A stretch of 64,000 nucleotides of DNA from Rhizobium sp. P32RR-XVIII (lineage in GTDB: Bacteria > Pseudomonadota > Alphaproteobacteria > Rhizobiales > Rhizobiaceae). The stretch spans positions 496,001-560,000 of the forward strand of contig NZ_JABAIH010000003.1 of NCBI RefSeq assembly GCF_012641395.1, in the 5' to 3' direction. Numbering within the stretch: position 1 is the first letter of the stretch; each line of letters opens with the position of its first letter. Under the pieces are notes generated by a model. That model ran no database searches. It was not told the origin of the DNA and saw nothing but the letters and a program-made list of their open reading frames with translations. This document shows positions 29,724-39,026 of the stretch, one piece after another. The position numbers and the translations under genes were made by a program.

Positions 29724-30977
29724 ATGCGTGGATTCGGCAGGTCGATCGCTGAAGCATGGCACACGGCCGCGCGCTTTCGGGCAATCATTCCCATAATGGC
29801 GAGTATCTGTGTCATCGGCACGGGCAACGCACTCCTGACCACGACGGTTTCACTTCACTTGAGCGATCCGTCGATCAGCGTCCGTATTGTCCAGCTGCTG
29901 CTGACGGCTTTCCCGGTTGGCTTCCTGGCAGGATGCCTTTCGGCCCGCTTTCTGGTGTCTCGCCTCGGGCATGAGCGCGCTTTCCTGTCGATGGCATTGC
30001 TCGCAGCCTTCGCAACATGCGGATACATGCTGACCCCTGCGATGCCGCTCTGGTTTTGCCTTCGGTTGATCAACGGCTTTGCCATCGCAACGCTTTTCGT
30101 CATTTCCGAGAGCTGGATCAACCTCTATGCCGACCAACGCAATCGAGGCGCCTTTTTCTCGCTCTACATGCTGATGACGTCGCTTGCCGTCTTGTTCGGC
30201 CAGTTGTTCGTCGAGGCAGCCGGTCCGCGTTCGCCCTATCTTTTCCTGATCGCGCTTGGGGTGATCCTCTCGGGATTCTTCTACGCCCGCTTCCTTGGCG
30301 GTTGCTGGCCGGCTCTGCCTCTTCCCGCGCCGATCGAGGGTGCAAGCACGACCTCGACGGATCGATATGGCATCTGGCAACTGGTGCGTCTCGCCCCGGT
30401 CACCGTCGTCTGCGTGTTTCAGTCGGGCATGACGAATATGAACGTCTATACGATGACGCCCATCTATGGCGAGCGGGTCGGCCTCGAGGCGGCGTCCGCC
30501 GTGACACTCGTCACCGCCTTTAGTATGGGCGGCATGTTGGCCCAGGCACCTGCAGGATGGCTGTCCGACAGAATGGATCGTCGCCTGCTGCTGCTTTTGC
30601 AGGGACTGGCAACAGCATGCCTTTGCGCGACGATCGCCTTGCTCGGCATGCGATCGCAAGGCCTTCTTTATGCATTGTTTTTCGCCTACGGCGCGATCGC
30701 GCTGACGATCTACCCTGTCGGCATCGCCTATGCCAATTCCCAGCTCGACAGCCGGCACATGGTTTCCGCATCCGGCAGTCTGCTCCTGCTCTACTCGATC
30801 GGCAACATCATGACGCCCGGCGCTGCGGCTGGCCTCATGGATATATTTGCCCCGCAAGCCCTCTTCATCCTTCTCGGCAGCAGCGCATTTCTGGTTGCCC
30901 TTGCTGCCTGCTTCAATCTTCTGCGCCGTTCCTCTGCCGGCGTGAAACCATGCCTCGCTTCGGGAGGAACCGAATGA
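29724..30977 (+). CDS. MFS transporter
   Basis: 417-aa inner-membrane protein with about 12 helices and an FLAGCLSARFLVSRLGHERA-type loop 2-3. It resembles the YcaD/CynX-like group with NGFAIATLFVISESWINLYA. It starts 3 bp after the ATPase gene, and its stop overlaps the next start (ATGA), so it belongs to the catabolic operon. It may import or export the substrate or a product. Confidence 0.88.
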   Translation: MRGFGRSIAEAWHTAARFRAIIPIMASICVIGTGNALLTTTVSLHLSDPSISVRIVQLLLTAFPVGFLAGCLSARFLVSRLGHERAFLSMALLAAFATCGYMLTPAMPLWFCLRLINGFAIATLFVISESWINLYADQRNRGAFFSLYMLMTSLAVLFGQLFVEAAGPRSPYLFLIALGVILSGFFYARFLGGCWPALPLPAPIEGASTTSTDRYGIWQLVRLAPVTVVCVFQSGMTNMNVYTMTPIYGERVGLEAASAVTLVTAFSMGGMLAQAPAGWLSDRMDRRLLLLLQGLATACLCATIALLGMRSQGLLYALFFAYGAIALTIYPVGIAYANSQLDSRHMVSASGSLLLLYSIGNIMTPGAAAGLMDIFAPQALFILLGSSAFLVALAACFNLLRRSSAGVKPCLASGGTE

Positions 30978-32407
30978 ATTCGCAGCAGCCGTATGACCTG
31001 GTCATTCGAGGGGGCCGCGTCGTTCTCCCTGACGCCACGAAGCAGATCGACGTCGGCATTCGAAACGGTGTGATCGCCACCCTTGAACCGAACCTGCCGA
31101 AAGGCCAGCGCGAGGTCTCCGCAGAGGGCCGCTTGGTGCTGCCGGGCGGTGTGGACAGCCATTGCCACATGGACCAGCAGCCATGGGAAGGCAAATCAAC
31201 AGCGGATGATTTCAATACCGGGACCCTGTCGGCGCTCTGCGGCGGTACGACGACCGTCGTGCCCTTTGCCATGCAGATGCGCGGTCAGTCGCTCAGAGAA
31301 ATCGTCGAGGACTACCATGAACGCGCCCGCCCAAAGGCGCGTATCGACTATGGCTTCCACCTGATCGTCGGCGATCCCTCGGCCGAGGTGCTGCGCGACG
31401 AAATTCCTGGCCTGATCGCGGAAGGCTGTACCTCGATCAAGATCTACCTGAGCTATGACGGTCTGAAGCTCGATGATTATGAGGTGCTCAATGTCCTCGA
31501 CCTCGCCCGCTCGCAAGGCGCAATGGTCATGGTCCATGCCGAGAACGATGCTTGTATTCGCTGGCTGACTGAAAAGTTCATCGCCGCTCGCAAGACCCAG
31601 CTTCGCTATCACGAGAAGGCGCATTCGGAAATCGGAGACCGTGAGGCAACCTTCCGGGCGATCAGCCTCTCCGAGCTGATCGAGACCCCGATCCTCGTCA
31701 GCCATGTGGCGGCGGCCGGCGCCGTCGAGGAAATCCGCCGCGCCAAGGCGCGTGGGCTGCCTATCTACGCCGAGACCTGCCCGCAATATCTCTTCCTCTC
31801 GGCCGAAGACATCGACACGCACGATCTGTCCGGCTCCAAATGCGTCTGCACGCCGCCTCCGCGCGACAAGTCCAACCAGCCGGCGATCTGGGCGGGCATT
31901 CTCGACGGTACGCTCGAGGTTTTCACCTCGGATCACTCGCCCTGGCGCTATGCCGACAAGATCGCCGGCGGTCCGGGGACGCCCTTCCATCGAATCCCGA
32001 ACGGCATCCCTGGGATCGAGACGCGTCTTGCCTTGCTGTTTTCAGCCGGCGTCAACGGCGGCCTGATCTCACTGCAGAAGTTCGCGGACCTGACGGCAGG
32101 CGCCCCGGCGAGGCTGTTCGGTCTCTATCCTCGCAAAGGCAGAATCGCTATCGGCGCAGATGCCGATATCGCGATCTGGGACCCGGACCGCAGCGTGACC
32201 ATCAGCAATTCGCTGCTGCATCACGCGACTGACTACACGCCTTATGAAGGGCAGGTCGTGAAGGGCTGGCCGATCATGACAATCGCCCGCGGCGACGTCG
32301 TCTGGGACGACGGCAAGATTCTTGCCGAACCCGGCCGCGGTCAATTTATCGCGCGCCAGCGGCCGTTCCCGCCGCAACAGGGGCTTTCAAAGGTTCTCGC
32401 ATCATGA
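30974..32407 (+). CDS. Dihydropyrimidinase / hydantoinase family amidohydrolase
   Basis: 477-aa binuclear metalloenzyme that opens cyclic amide rings such as dihydropyrimidines or hydantoins. All expected ligands are visible: H63 and H65 (DSHCHMDQQP), carboxylated K156 (SIKIYLSYDG), H188 (MVHAEND), H244 (VSHVAAAGA) and D320 (TSDHSPW). So it should be active, unlike the related amidohydrolase at 36863. The start is within the ATGA overlap with the MFS gene, after GGGAGG. Confidence 0.93.
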   Translation: MNSQQPYDLVIRGGRVVLPDATKQIDVGIRNGVIATLEPNLPKGQREVSAEGRLVLPGGVDSHCHMDQQPWEGKSTADDFNTGTLSALCGGTTTVVPFAMQMRGQSLREIVEDYHERARPKARIDYGFHLIVGDPSAEVLRDEIPGLIAEGCTSIKIYLSYDGLKLDDYEVLNVLDLARSQGAMVMVHAENDACIRWLTEKFIAARKTQLRYHEKAHSEIGDREATFRAISLSELIETPILVSHVAAAGAVEEIRRAKARGLPIYAETCPQYLFLSAEDIDTHDLSGSKCVCTPPPRDKSNQPAIWAGILDGTLEVFTSDHSPWRYADKIAGGPGTPFHRIPNGIPGIETRLALLFSAGVNGGLISLQKFADLTAGAPARLFGLYPRKGRIAIGADADIAIWDPDRSVTISNSLLHHATDYTPYEGQVVKGWPIMTIARGDVVWDDGKILAEPGRGQFIARQRPFPPQQGLSKVLAS

Positions 32408-33165
32408 CTGCGCTCGCGTCACGCCTCGAAGGCAAGGTTGTTTTCCTAACCGGCGCGGCAAGCGGCATCGGTTCAGCGATCGCGCGCCGCTGTGTGGGGG
32501 AGGGAGCGTCCGTAATCTGCGCCGATCACTCTCTTGAGGGAGCCACGGCACTCGCCGAGGAATTGGGATCAGCGGCGATCGGCATTCGATGCGATGTCAT
32601 TGACAGCTGGTCGGTTCACACCGCAGTAGAGGCCGGGTTGGTGCGGTTCGGTCGCCTTGATGGTCTGGTGCACAATGCGGCCGCGCCATCGTTCGATGGC
32701 ACCGTCATCAGTCTGCCTGAACAGCAGTGGCGGCTCGAGGTCGACGTCAGCATGACCGGCGCTTTTCTGGCCAGCAAGCATGCGCTTCCGGCAATGGTTG
32801 CCGCTGGCGGCGGTTCGGTTGTCTTCATCGCATCACAATTTGCGCATGTGGCGGTCGGAAAGGCCGTCGCTTATTGCGCCGCCAAAGCAGGCCTCGTGCA
32901 TCTGGCCAAAGCCATGGCGGTTGATCACGCGGCCGATGGCATTCGCGTCAACAGTCTCTCTCCGGGCGCTGTCGCAACCCCGAGGCTGCTGCAGCGATGG
33001 CCCGATCTCGATACGGCCAATGTCAGTCTCGGGCCGGCGCATTTGCTGGGGCGCATCGCCAAGCCCGACGAAATCGCTGCCGCCGCTACCTTCCTTCTGT
33101 CGTCAGACGCCTCGTTCGTGACCGGTACCGATCTGCTGGCCGACGGCGGCTACGCGACACGCTGA
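32404..33165 (+). CDS. Short-chain dehydrogenase/reductase (SDR)
   Basis: 253-aa NAD(P)-dependent oxidoreductase. The cofactor motif TGAASGIG is near residues 16-23; HNAA stands in place of NNAG. The catalytic YxxxK is present as YCAAK, and the C-terminal TGTDLLADGGYATR is normal. It overlaps the dihydropyrimidinase stop by 4 bases. It probably oxidises a hydroxyl intermediate of the same pathway; the substrate is unknown. Confidence 0.92.
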   Translation: MTALASRLEGKVVFLTGAASGIGSAIARRCVGEGASVICADHSLEGATALAEELGSAAIGIRCDVIDSWSVHTAVEAGLVRFGRLDGLVHNAAAPSFDGTVISLPEQQWRLEVDVSMTGAFLASKHALPAMVAAGGGSVVFIASQFAHVAVGKAVAYCAAKAGLVHLAKAMAVDHAADGIRVNSLSPGAVATPRLLQRWPDLDTANVSLGPAHLLGRIAKPDEIAAAATFLLSSDASFVTGTDLLADGGYATR

Positions 33166-33186
33166 TATTTGTTGTTGAAATCTTTG

Positions 33187-34236
33187 ATGGATTTTAAGAT
33201 GACCCTTCTCGTCACCGGCGGCACCGGCTTCGTTATGAGCGTCCTTGCCCGGGCATGGCTTGACCGCGATCCCAAGGCGCGCGTCGTCATCCTGGATCGC
33301 GCCGGTCTGGATGCCATGGCGGAACGCTATTTCGCGCCAGTTCGTGACCGCCTCTCGGTAATTACCGGCGATATCTGCGATCCGAGCCAATGGGCAGACG
33401 CGCTCGACAGCTACGACATCCGATACATCGTGCATGGTGCGACCATTACCCCGATCTCGCGGGGAAGTCCGGCTGAAGCGAAGCGTCAGCCGGAGGCCGA
33501 GGATCCCGCTCGGATCGTCGACGTCAATCTCATGGGCACGGTGCACATCCTCGAATGGGCGCGTCGGCAGGCCAATCTGAAGCGCATCGTCTACGTGAGT
33601 TCCGGTGCGATCTACCGTCATCACGGTCCGGACTGGACGGGAGAGCCCCTGCCGGAAGATGGCTACGTCGCACCGCTGACGCTTTACGGGATTTCCAAAT
33701 TTGCCGCCGAGATGGTGGTCAACCGTTATGCCGATCTGTTCGGCCTGTCGGCGGCATCGGTCAGGCTCGCCTCGGTCTACGGACCAATGGACCGCGTGAC
33801 GGGAAGCCGCAATCTCCGGCATGTCCCCAACCGGGTCGCCCATATGGCCCTTGCCGGTGAGACCATCCGGCCGAACAGCCTGGAGCCCGTCGGCGATTAC
33901 CTGAGTTCGACCGATGTCGCCGAAGCGATCATCGCGCTCCTGTTCGCGGAGCGCCTTCGCTACCGCCACTACAATATCGGAAGCGGCGAAACGTCCACCA
34001 TAGGCGATGTCATTGAATGGGCGATGGAACGTGCGCCCGGCCTGAAAATTGAAGTCAGCCCGGCAGAGACCGCCAATATCATTCAGGACGTTTCGCTGAA
34101 GGACGGCATGTGGGGCGCCTACGACATCGCTCGAATCGAGCGGGACACGAGCTGGCGGCCGCGCAGCGCCAGGCAGTCCTTCCACGACTACATGGATTGG
34201 ATCATCGAAAACGAACTTCAAAGCGAGGGAAAGTGA
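33187..34236 (+). CDS. NAD-dependent epimerase/dehydratase family protein
   Basis: 349-aa extended-SDR protein. The Rossmann motif is TGGTGFVMS and the catalytic YxxxK is YGISK, with the upstream Ser/Thr region VSSGAIYRHHG. The FVMS after the glycine motif is typical of a subgroup found in catabolic clusters rather than sugar-nucleotide loci. The start is uncertain: ATG 33187, ATG 33199 and TTG 33169 are all possible and none has a strong ribosome site. Its stop overlaps the next start. Confidence 0.85.
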   Translation: MDFKMTLLVTGGTGFVMSVLARAWLDRDPKARVVILDRAGLDAMAERYFAPVRDRLSVITGDICDPSQWADALDSYDIRYIVHGATITPISRGSPAEAKRQPEAEDPARIVDVNLMGTVHILEWARRQANLKRIVYVSSGAIYRHHGPDWTGEPLPEDGYVAPLTLYGISKFAAEMVVNRYADLFGLSAASVRLASVYGPMDRVTGSRNLRHVPNRVAHMALAGETIRPNSLEPVGDYLSSTDVAEAIIALLFAERLRYRHYNIGSGETSTIGDVIEWAMERAPGLKIEVSPAETANIIQDVSLKDGMWGAYDIARIERDTSWRPRSARQSFHDYMDWIIENELQSEGK

Positions 34237-35162
34237 TGACCGCTGTCACAAAAGATCAATTGCGCGATTTTGTGGGCTACGGCCCGAAGCCGCCGGTGAT
34301 TACCTGGCCGGGTGGGGCCAAGCTCGCCATCAACCTCGTGCTGAATTACGAGGAAGGCTCGGAATATTCCTGGCTCGAAGACGGCCGGAACGACAATTGG
34401 GGCGAATACAATATCCCGAACAGCCCTCCGGTACGCGACCTCGGCACCGAGACGCATTTCGAATATGGCAGCCGCGCCGGCGTGTGGCGCCTGGCGCGGT
34501 TGTTTGATCGCTACGACATTCCGGTGACGATCTCAGCTTGCGCTGTTGCGCTCGAAAGAAATCCAACGGTCATCGAATGGATGAACGCACGCGGTCACGA
34601 TCTTCTCGGCCATGGTCTTCGCTGGAGCGAATATTCGACGATGCCCCGCGAGGAGGAGGAGCGTCAGCTTCATGAAGCGATCGCACTTTACAAGAAGCTG
34701 ACCGGCAAGCGGCCCCTTGGCTGGAACTGCCGCTCGTTTCCGAGCGTCAACACCCGCGATCTGATCGTGAAAGAAGGCGGCTTCCTCTACTATTCCGACC
34801 CATGCAATGACGACCTTCCCTACTTCCTCGATCACGATGGTACGAAGCTTCTCGTCGTGCCCTATTCGAAGACCCTGAACGACAGCCGCTATCTGATCGC
34901 ACCCGGCTACAGCAATCCGCGCGACTTTGCCGAGGATTGCCGTTCGGCAATCGACTACATGATCGGTGAGGCCGACGAGACCGGCGGGCGCATGCTGACC
35001 ATCGGCGTGCATGCCCGCTGGATGGGCCAGCCCAACCGCGCCTCCGGCCTCCGCGAGGTCATCGAGCACGTGAAGAAGACTCCGGGCGCGGCCTTCATGC
35101 GCCGCGAGGACATTGCCCGTCACTGGCTGGCAAACCACGAGGGCTTTTCTCGCCATGGCTGA
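34236..35162 (+). CDS. PuuE-like polysaccharide-deacetylase-family hydrolase
   Basis: 308-aa NodB-fold protein closest in layout to PuuE, the metal-independent allantoinase of Pseudomonas. Matching features are NYEEGSEYSWLEDGR near the start, YGSRAGVWRLARLFDRY, NARGHDLLGHGLRWSEY and the late IGVHARWMGQPNRA. PuuE relatives hydrolyse allantoin or other cyclic amides. With the dihydropyrimidinase at 30974 it is a second predicted cyclic-amide hydrolase in the operon. The start overlaps the upstream stop (GTGATGA) after GAGGGAAAG. Confidence 0.88.
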   Translation: MTAVTKDQLRDFVGYGPKPPVITWPGGAKLAINLVLNYEEGSEYSWLEDGRNDNWGEYNIPNSPPVRDLGTETHFEYGSRAGVWRLARLFDRYDIPVTISACAVALERNPTVIEWMNARGHDLLGHGLRWSEYSTMPREEEERQLHEAIALYKKLTGKRPLGWNCRSFPSVNTRDLIVKEGGFLYYSDPCNDDLPYFLDHDGTKLLVVPYSKTLNDSRYLIAPGYSNPRDFAEDCRSAIDYMIGEADETGGRMLTIGVHARWMGQPNRASGLREVIEHVKKTPGAAFMRREDIARHWLANHEGFSRHG

Positions 35163-36846
35163 AGGCACGCAAGCAGAGCCGGAAGAACGGTTGCACACTC
35201 AGATGCAAGGCATGAGCGGCGCTCAATATGTCGCCGGCGTGTTGAAGCAAGAGGGCGTCAAGCAGATCATCGGCTTTCCGGCAAGCGAGCTCTTCGATGC
35301 CTCCGCCGAGATGGATATTCCGCCGATCATAGCCCGCACGCAACGCGTCGCGATCAACATCGCGGAAGGATATGCGCGTGCGACGGCCGGAAAGGAGCTG
35401 GCCGTCGTGACCGTGCAATATGGTCCGGGTGCTGAGAGCTCCTTTGCCGGGATTGCCCAGGCGTTCAACGACGGTGTGCCGATGCTCTTCCTGCCGACGG
35501 GCTATCCGCGCGGCTCGGAGGCCGTGGCACCGAACTTCGAGTCCCGCCGCAACTTCACCCACATCACCAAATGGTGCGAAGCGGCAACCAGGGTGGACGA
35601 CCTGCCGAAACTGATGCACGCGGCGATCTCTCGCGTCAGAAACGGCAAGCCGGCCCCTGTCCTGCTCGAACTGCCGGTCGACCTGCTTACCGAAACGCTT
35701 CACGCCTCACCGTCGCTTCACCAGCGGCCGCGCCGCAGCGTGCCACAGGCAGACAATGGTGAAATCGCGGAGCTGGTCGCGACACTTCTCACCGCCAGAA
35801 ATCCTGTGGTCCTGGCGGGGCAGGGCGTCCTGTCCGCGTCCGCCACTCAAGAACTGGTCGAGTTTGCCGAACTGCTGAATATCCCGGTCATGACGACGCC
35901 GAACGGCAAGAGCGGCTTTCCGGAAGACCATGCGCTGGCGCTCGGAACGGCGGGCCGCGCGCGGCCGGCAACTGTCGATCGTTTCCTCGAAAGAGCCGAC
36001 GTCGTGCTGGCGCTCGGCAGCAGTCTAACGCGCTCCTATTACATCCTGCCGATCCCGGACGATAAGGTCATCCTGCAGGTCACGCTCGACGATGCCGATC
36101 TCGGCAAGGACTACCCGATCGCGCAGGGCATCGTCGGCGATATCCGATCAGTCTTAAAGCAGATGATCGGCCACATAAGGGCCAATCGATTGCCGCTGCC
36201 CGAACGTCCGCAGATCGCAGGCGAAATCGCGGCAGTGCGGGCTGCTTTCATGGCCAAATGGATGCCTCTGCTGACGGCCGATACGGCGCCGATCTCGCCC
36301 TATCGCGTAGTCTGGGAGATCATGCAGGCGGTCGATCCGAAGAGGTCGATCGTCACCCATGATGCTGGCAATCCGCGTGATCAGTTCTGCCCCTTCTATG
36401 TGGCAAGCGTCCCCGGCAGCTATATCGGCTGGGGTAAGACGACCCAGTTGGGTAGCGGCCTCGGTTTTGCTATCGGCGCGAAACTCGCCCGGCCGGAGGC
36501 GACGGTCGTGAACCTGATGGGCGAGTCGGCCTTCGGCATGGTCGGCATCGATTTCGAAACGGCGGTGCGCTGCAACCTGCCGGTCCTAACGATCTTGTTG
36601 CGCAACAACGTGCTCGGCGGTTACGCGAAAAGCATGCCCGTTGCAACGACCAAGTATGGCGCCAACCGTGTGACCGGGGGCTATGCGCCGATCGCCGAGG
36701 CGCTCGGCGGCTATGGCGAATGCGTGACGCAACCGGAGCATCTGCGCCCGGCATTGCGGCGCGCTCTGCAGAAGGTCGAGACCGGCCAAGCCGCGCTCAT
36801 CGAGGTGGTCACCCACGAAGAACCGCGTCTTGCGGGTCTCTGGTAG
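35155..36846 (+). CDS. Thiamine-diphosphate-dependent enzyme (acetolactate-synthase-like)
   Basis: 563-aa ThDP enzyme with three domains. The catalytic Glu is E71 in the NIAEGYARATAGK helix. The ThDP/Mg binding motif begins GESAFGMVGID at about 456 (Glu where most enzymes have GDG) and ends with LLRNN near 485. It should decarboxylate or ligate a 2-keto acid; relatives include acetolactate synthase, sulfopyruvate and benzoylformate decarboxylases, and specificity is unclear. The ATG lies inside the last codons of the PuuE-like gene. The neighbouring hydrolases and SDRs suggest it acts late, after ring opening and oxidation. Confidence 0.85.
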   Translation: MAEGTQAEPEERLHTQMQGMSGAQYVAGVLKQEGVKQIIGFPASELFDASAEMDIPPIIARTQRVAINIAEGYARATAGKELAVVTVQYGPGAESSFAGIAQAFNDGVPMLFLPTGYPRGSEAVAPNFESRRNFTHITKWCEAATRVDDLPKLMHAAISRVRNGKPAPVLLELPVDLLTETLHASPSLHQRPRRSVPQADNGEIAELVATLLTARNPVVLAGQGVLSASATQELVEFAELLNIPVMTTPNGKSGFPEDHALALGTAGRARPATVDRFLERADVVLALGSSLTRSYYILPIPDDKVILQVTLDDADLGKDYPIAQGIVGDIRSVLKQMIGHIRANRLPLPERPQIAGEIAAVRAAFMAKWMPLLTADTAPISPYRVVWEIMQAVDPKRSIVTHDAGNPRDQFCPFYVASVPGSYIGWGKTTQLGSGLGFAIGAKLARPEATVVNLMGESAFGMVGIDFETAVRCNLPVLTILLRNNVLGGYAKSMPVATTKYGANRVTGGYAPIAEALGGYGECVTQPEHLRPALRRALQKVETGQAALIEVVTHEEPRLAGLW

Positions 36847-36862
36847 GCCAGCGGGAGGGCAC

Positions 36863-38194
36863 ATGTTCGATACAGTTATTATCGGCGGCATCGTCGTAAA
36901 TGCTGATGGCGAGAGAAGGGCTGATATCGGGATCAATGACGGCCGCATTGCCGCTCTCTTTACTCCGGGCGATAGCCCGATGGCGCGATCCTTCGTAGAC
37001 GCAACCGGACGGCACCTGTTGCCGGGACTTGTCGACGCCCATGCGCATCTGCGGGAACCGGGTTTGACGCACAAGGAGGATTTCGAAAGCGGTACCCGTG
37101 CTGCCGCTCTTGGCGGCGTGACCACGATTCTCGATATGCCGACGGACGATCCCTGGACAGCAACGGCTGCTCAGTTATCGGAGAAGATAGCTATCGCCGA
37201 AGGCCGCCTGCATGTCGATGTCGGGTTTCAGGCCGTCATATCGAAATCTCTTGAGGGGCTGGATGAACTCCTCAAACTCGCGCCGGTGTCGCTCGAGCTG
37301 TTCACCGCCGACGTACCGGCAGAGTTCATGTTCGACAGCCTCGACGCCGTAACGCAGACATTGCGCCGTCTCGCGAGTTACAACACGACCATCGGCATCT
37401 CACCGGGTGACCAATCAATCCTGCTTGGCAGCGCGTCGCGCGATCGCGCAGGAGATATCGGCGCTTTTCTTTCGAGCCGGCCGCCTCTCGCCGAAGCCGG
37501 CGGCATTTCGCGCGCGGTGCTGGCTGCCGCCGAAACCGGCGCTCGCGTTCATGTCCGGCAAATCAATTCGCGGCTCGGGGTCGAAACGTGGCGGCGGCTG
37601 CGGGACATGGCCGATGTGACGGTCGAAACGACACCACAGAATCTGTTCTTTACAGCGGCTGACTATGCCGCGGTCGGCGCCAATCTTAAAGGCTCGCCAC
37701 CGCTGCGGGACCGTGAAGACGTCCAGGCGCTGCGTGCGGCGCTGTCGGAGGGTCTTATTGATATCATGGCCACCGACCACGCGCCGCATAGTGCAAAGGA
37801 AAAGGCGGCTCATTACGCTGCGTTTGCCGATATCCCCGGCGGAATGCCAGGTCTGCAAACGCTTTTGCCGGTCATGTTCAAGCTGCTTGGCGAGCGGGTG
37901 ATCAGCCCGTCCGCACTTGTGCGCATGTGTTCCTACGCTCCGGCGCGGCGCTTCGGACTGGGTTCCAAGGGCTCACTCGCCGTCGGCTGTGACGCCGATA
38001 TCCTCTTCGTCGACCTCAATGGTTCGACGGTCATAAGCAATGCCGAACAAGCCTCCCGTGCCACCTACACGCCGTTCGACGACTGGCGCATCCCCGGCAA
38101 GCTGACGGATGTCTTCCTGCGCGGCGAGCGCATCGTTAGCGACGGCGTGCTCGCATTGCCTAACCGCGGCCAAGTGGTCCGCAGTGCCGATTGA
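36863..38194 (+). CDS. Dihydroorotase/allantoinase-family amidohydrolase with altered metal site
   Basis: 443-aa protein with the amidohydrolase barrel. H60 and H62 (DAHAHLREPG) and D305 (ATDHAPHS) are kept. Three other ligands are changed: the Lys that is normally carboxylated is E145 (SLELFT), the HAE histidine is S180 (IGISPGD), and the later His is Q233 (VRQINSR). It may be mononuclear, use another chemistry, or be a non-catalytic partner, as inactive dihydroorotase paralogues are. The ATG has GGGAGG 4 bases upstream, 16 bp after the ThDP gene. Confidence 0.85.
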   Translation: MFDTVIIGGIVVNADGERRADIGINDGRIAALFTPGDSPMARSFVDATGRHLLPGLVDAHAHLREPGLTHKEDFESGTRAAALGGVTTILDMPTDDPWTATAAQLSEKIAIAEGRLHVDVGFQAVISKSLEGLDELLKLAPVSLELFTADVPAEFMFDSLDAVTQTLRRLASYNTTIGISPGDQSILLGSASRDRAGDIGAFLSSRPPLAEAGGISRAVLAAAETGARVHVRQINSRLGVETWRRLRDMADVTVETTPQNLFFTAADYAAVGANLKGSPPLRDREDVQALRAALSEGLIDIMATDHAPHSAKEKAAHYAAFADIPGGMPGLQTLLPVMFKLLGERVISPSALVRMCSYAPARRFGLGSKGSLAVGCDADILFVDLNGSTVISNAEQASRATYTPFDDWRIPGKLTDVFLRGERIVSDGVLALPNRGQVVRSAD

Positions 38195-38204
38195 AGGAAA
38201 GACA

Positions 38205-38978
38205 ATGACCATGCTTGCTGACAAGATAGCTATCGTGACCGGCGCGAGCTCGGGTCTTGGTCGGGCGATCGCCCTGCGTTATGCGCGAGAGGGCGCAACC
38301 GTCGTCATCGCCGACGTGACGGAGACGCCGATCGAAGGGGGAGAAACGACGCTTGAGAGCATACGCGCAAGTGGCGGCGAGGGAACTTTCATCAAGGCCG
38401 ACATATCGAGCTGGAGCGACGTCGACGCACTGATCTCAGAAACCGTCGCGCGGTACGGCCGGCTGGACGTGATGGTCAACAATGCCGCGATCTATACGTC
38501 GACAAATCTTATCGACACCTCGCCGCAGCAGTGGGACCGCATCATTGCCGTCAATGTCACCGGCTTTTTCTACTGCTGCAAACGCGCTGCCCAACAGTTC
38601 CTGGCGCAGGAGCCGATCGGCGAAACCCGCGGCAGGATCATCAACATTTCCTCACAGCACGGCATGGTCGCCAGTCCCGGCGACTTTCCTTACGGCGTGA
38701 GCAAGGGCGCGATTGTTCAGATGACGCGCCAGATCGCCGTCGACCATGCCGCCGATCTGATCGTCTGCAATGCGATTGCACCGGGGAAAATCGTCACCGG
38801 CAAGCCCGGTGTCGCCAACGATCCCGGTGCGCTCGATTATTCGCGCCGGCGCACGCCCTGGCCGCGGCTCGGCGAGCCGAAGGACGTGGCGGGTGCGGCC
38901 GTTTTCCTCGCCAGCGACATGGCGAGCTACATCACCGGCGTCAACCTGATGGTCGATGGCGGATGGATGGCCGGGTGA
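38205..38978 (+). CDS. Short-chain dehydrogenase/reductase (SDR)
   Basis: 257-aa SDR with a complete classical site: TGASSGLG near the start, NNAA, NISSQHG serine strand and YGVSK (YxxxK). The C-terminal TGVNLMVDGGWMAG is normal. It starts 10 bp after the amidohydrolase, with AAGGAAAG before the ATG. Expected to be an active NAD(P)-dependent alcohol dehydrogenase or ketoreductase of the operon. Confidence 0.92.
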   Translation: MTMLADKIAIVTGASSGLGRAIALRYAREGATVVIADVTETPIEGGETTLESIRASGGEGTFIKADISSWSDVDALISETVARYGRLDVMVNNAAIYTSTNLIDTSPQQWDRIIAVNVTGFFYCCKRAAQQFLAQEPIGETRGRIINISSQHGMVASPGDFPYGVSKGAIVQMTRQIAVDHAADLIVCNAIAPGKIVTGKPGVANDPGALDYSRRRTPWPRLGEPKDVAGAAVFLASDMASYITGVNLMVDGGWMAG

Positions 38979-39026
38979 CGCATCACGCCGGATACGAAGT
39001 GTACAGCAACCGAAAGGAAACAGACC

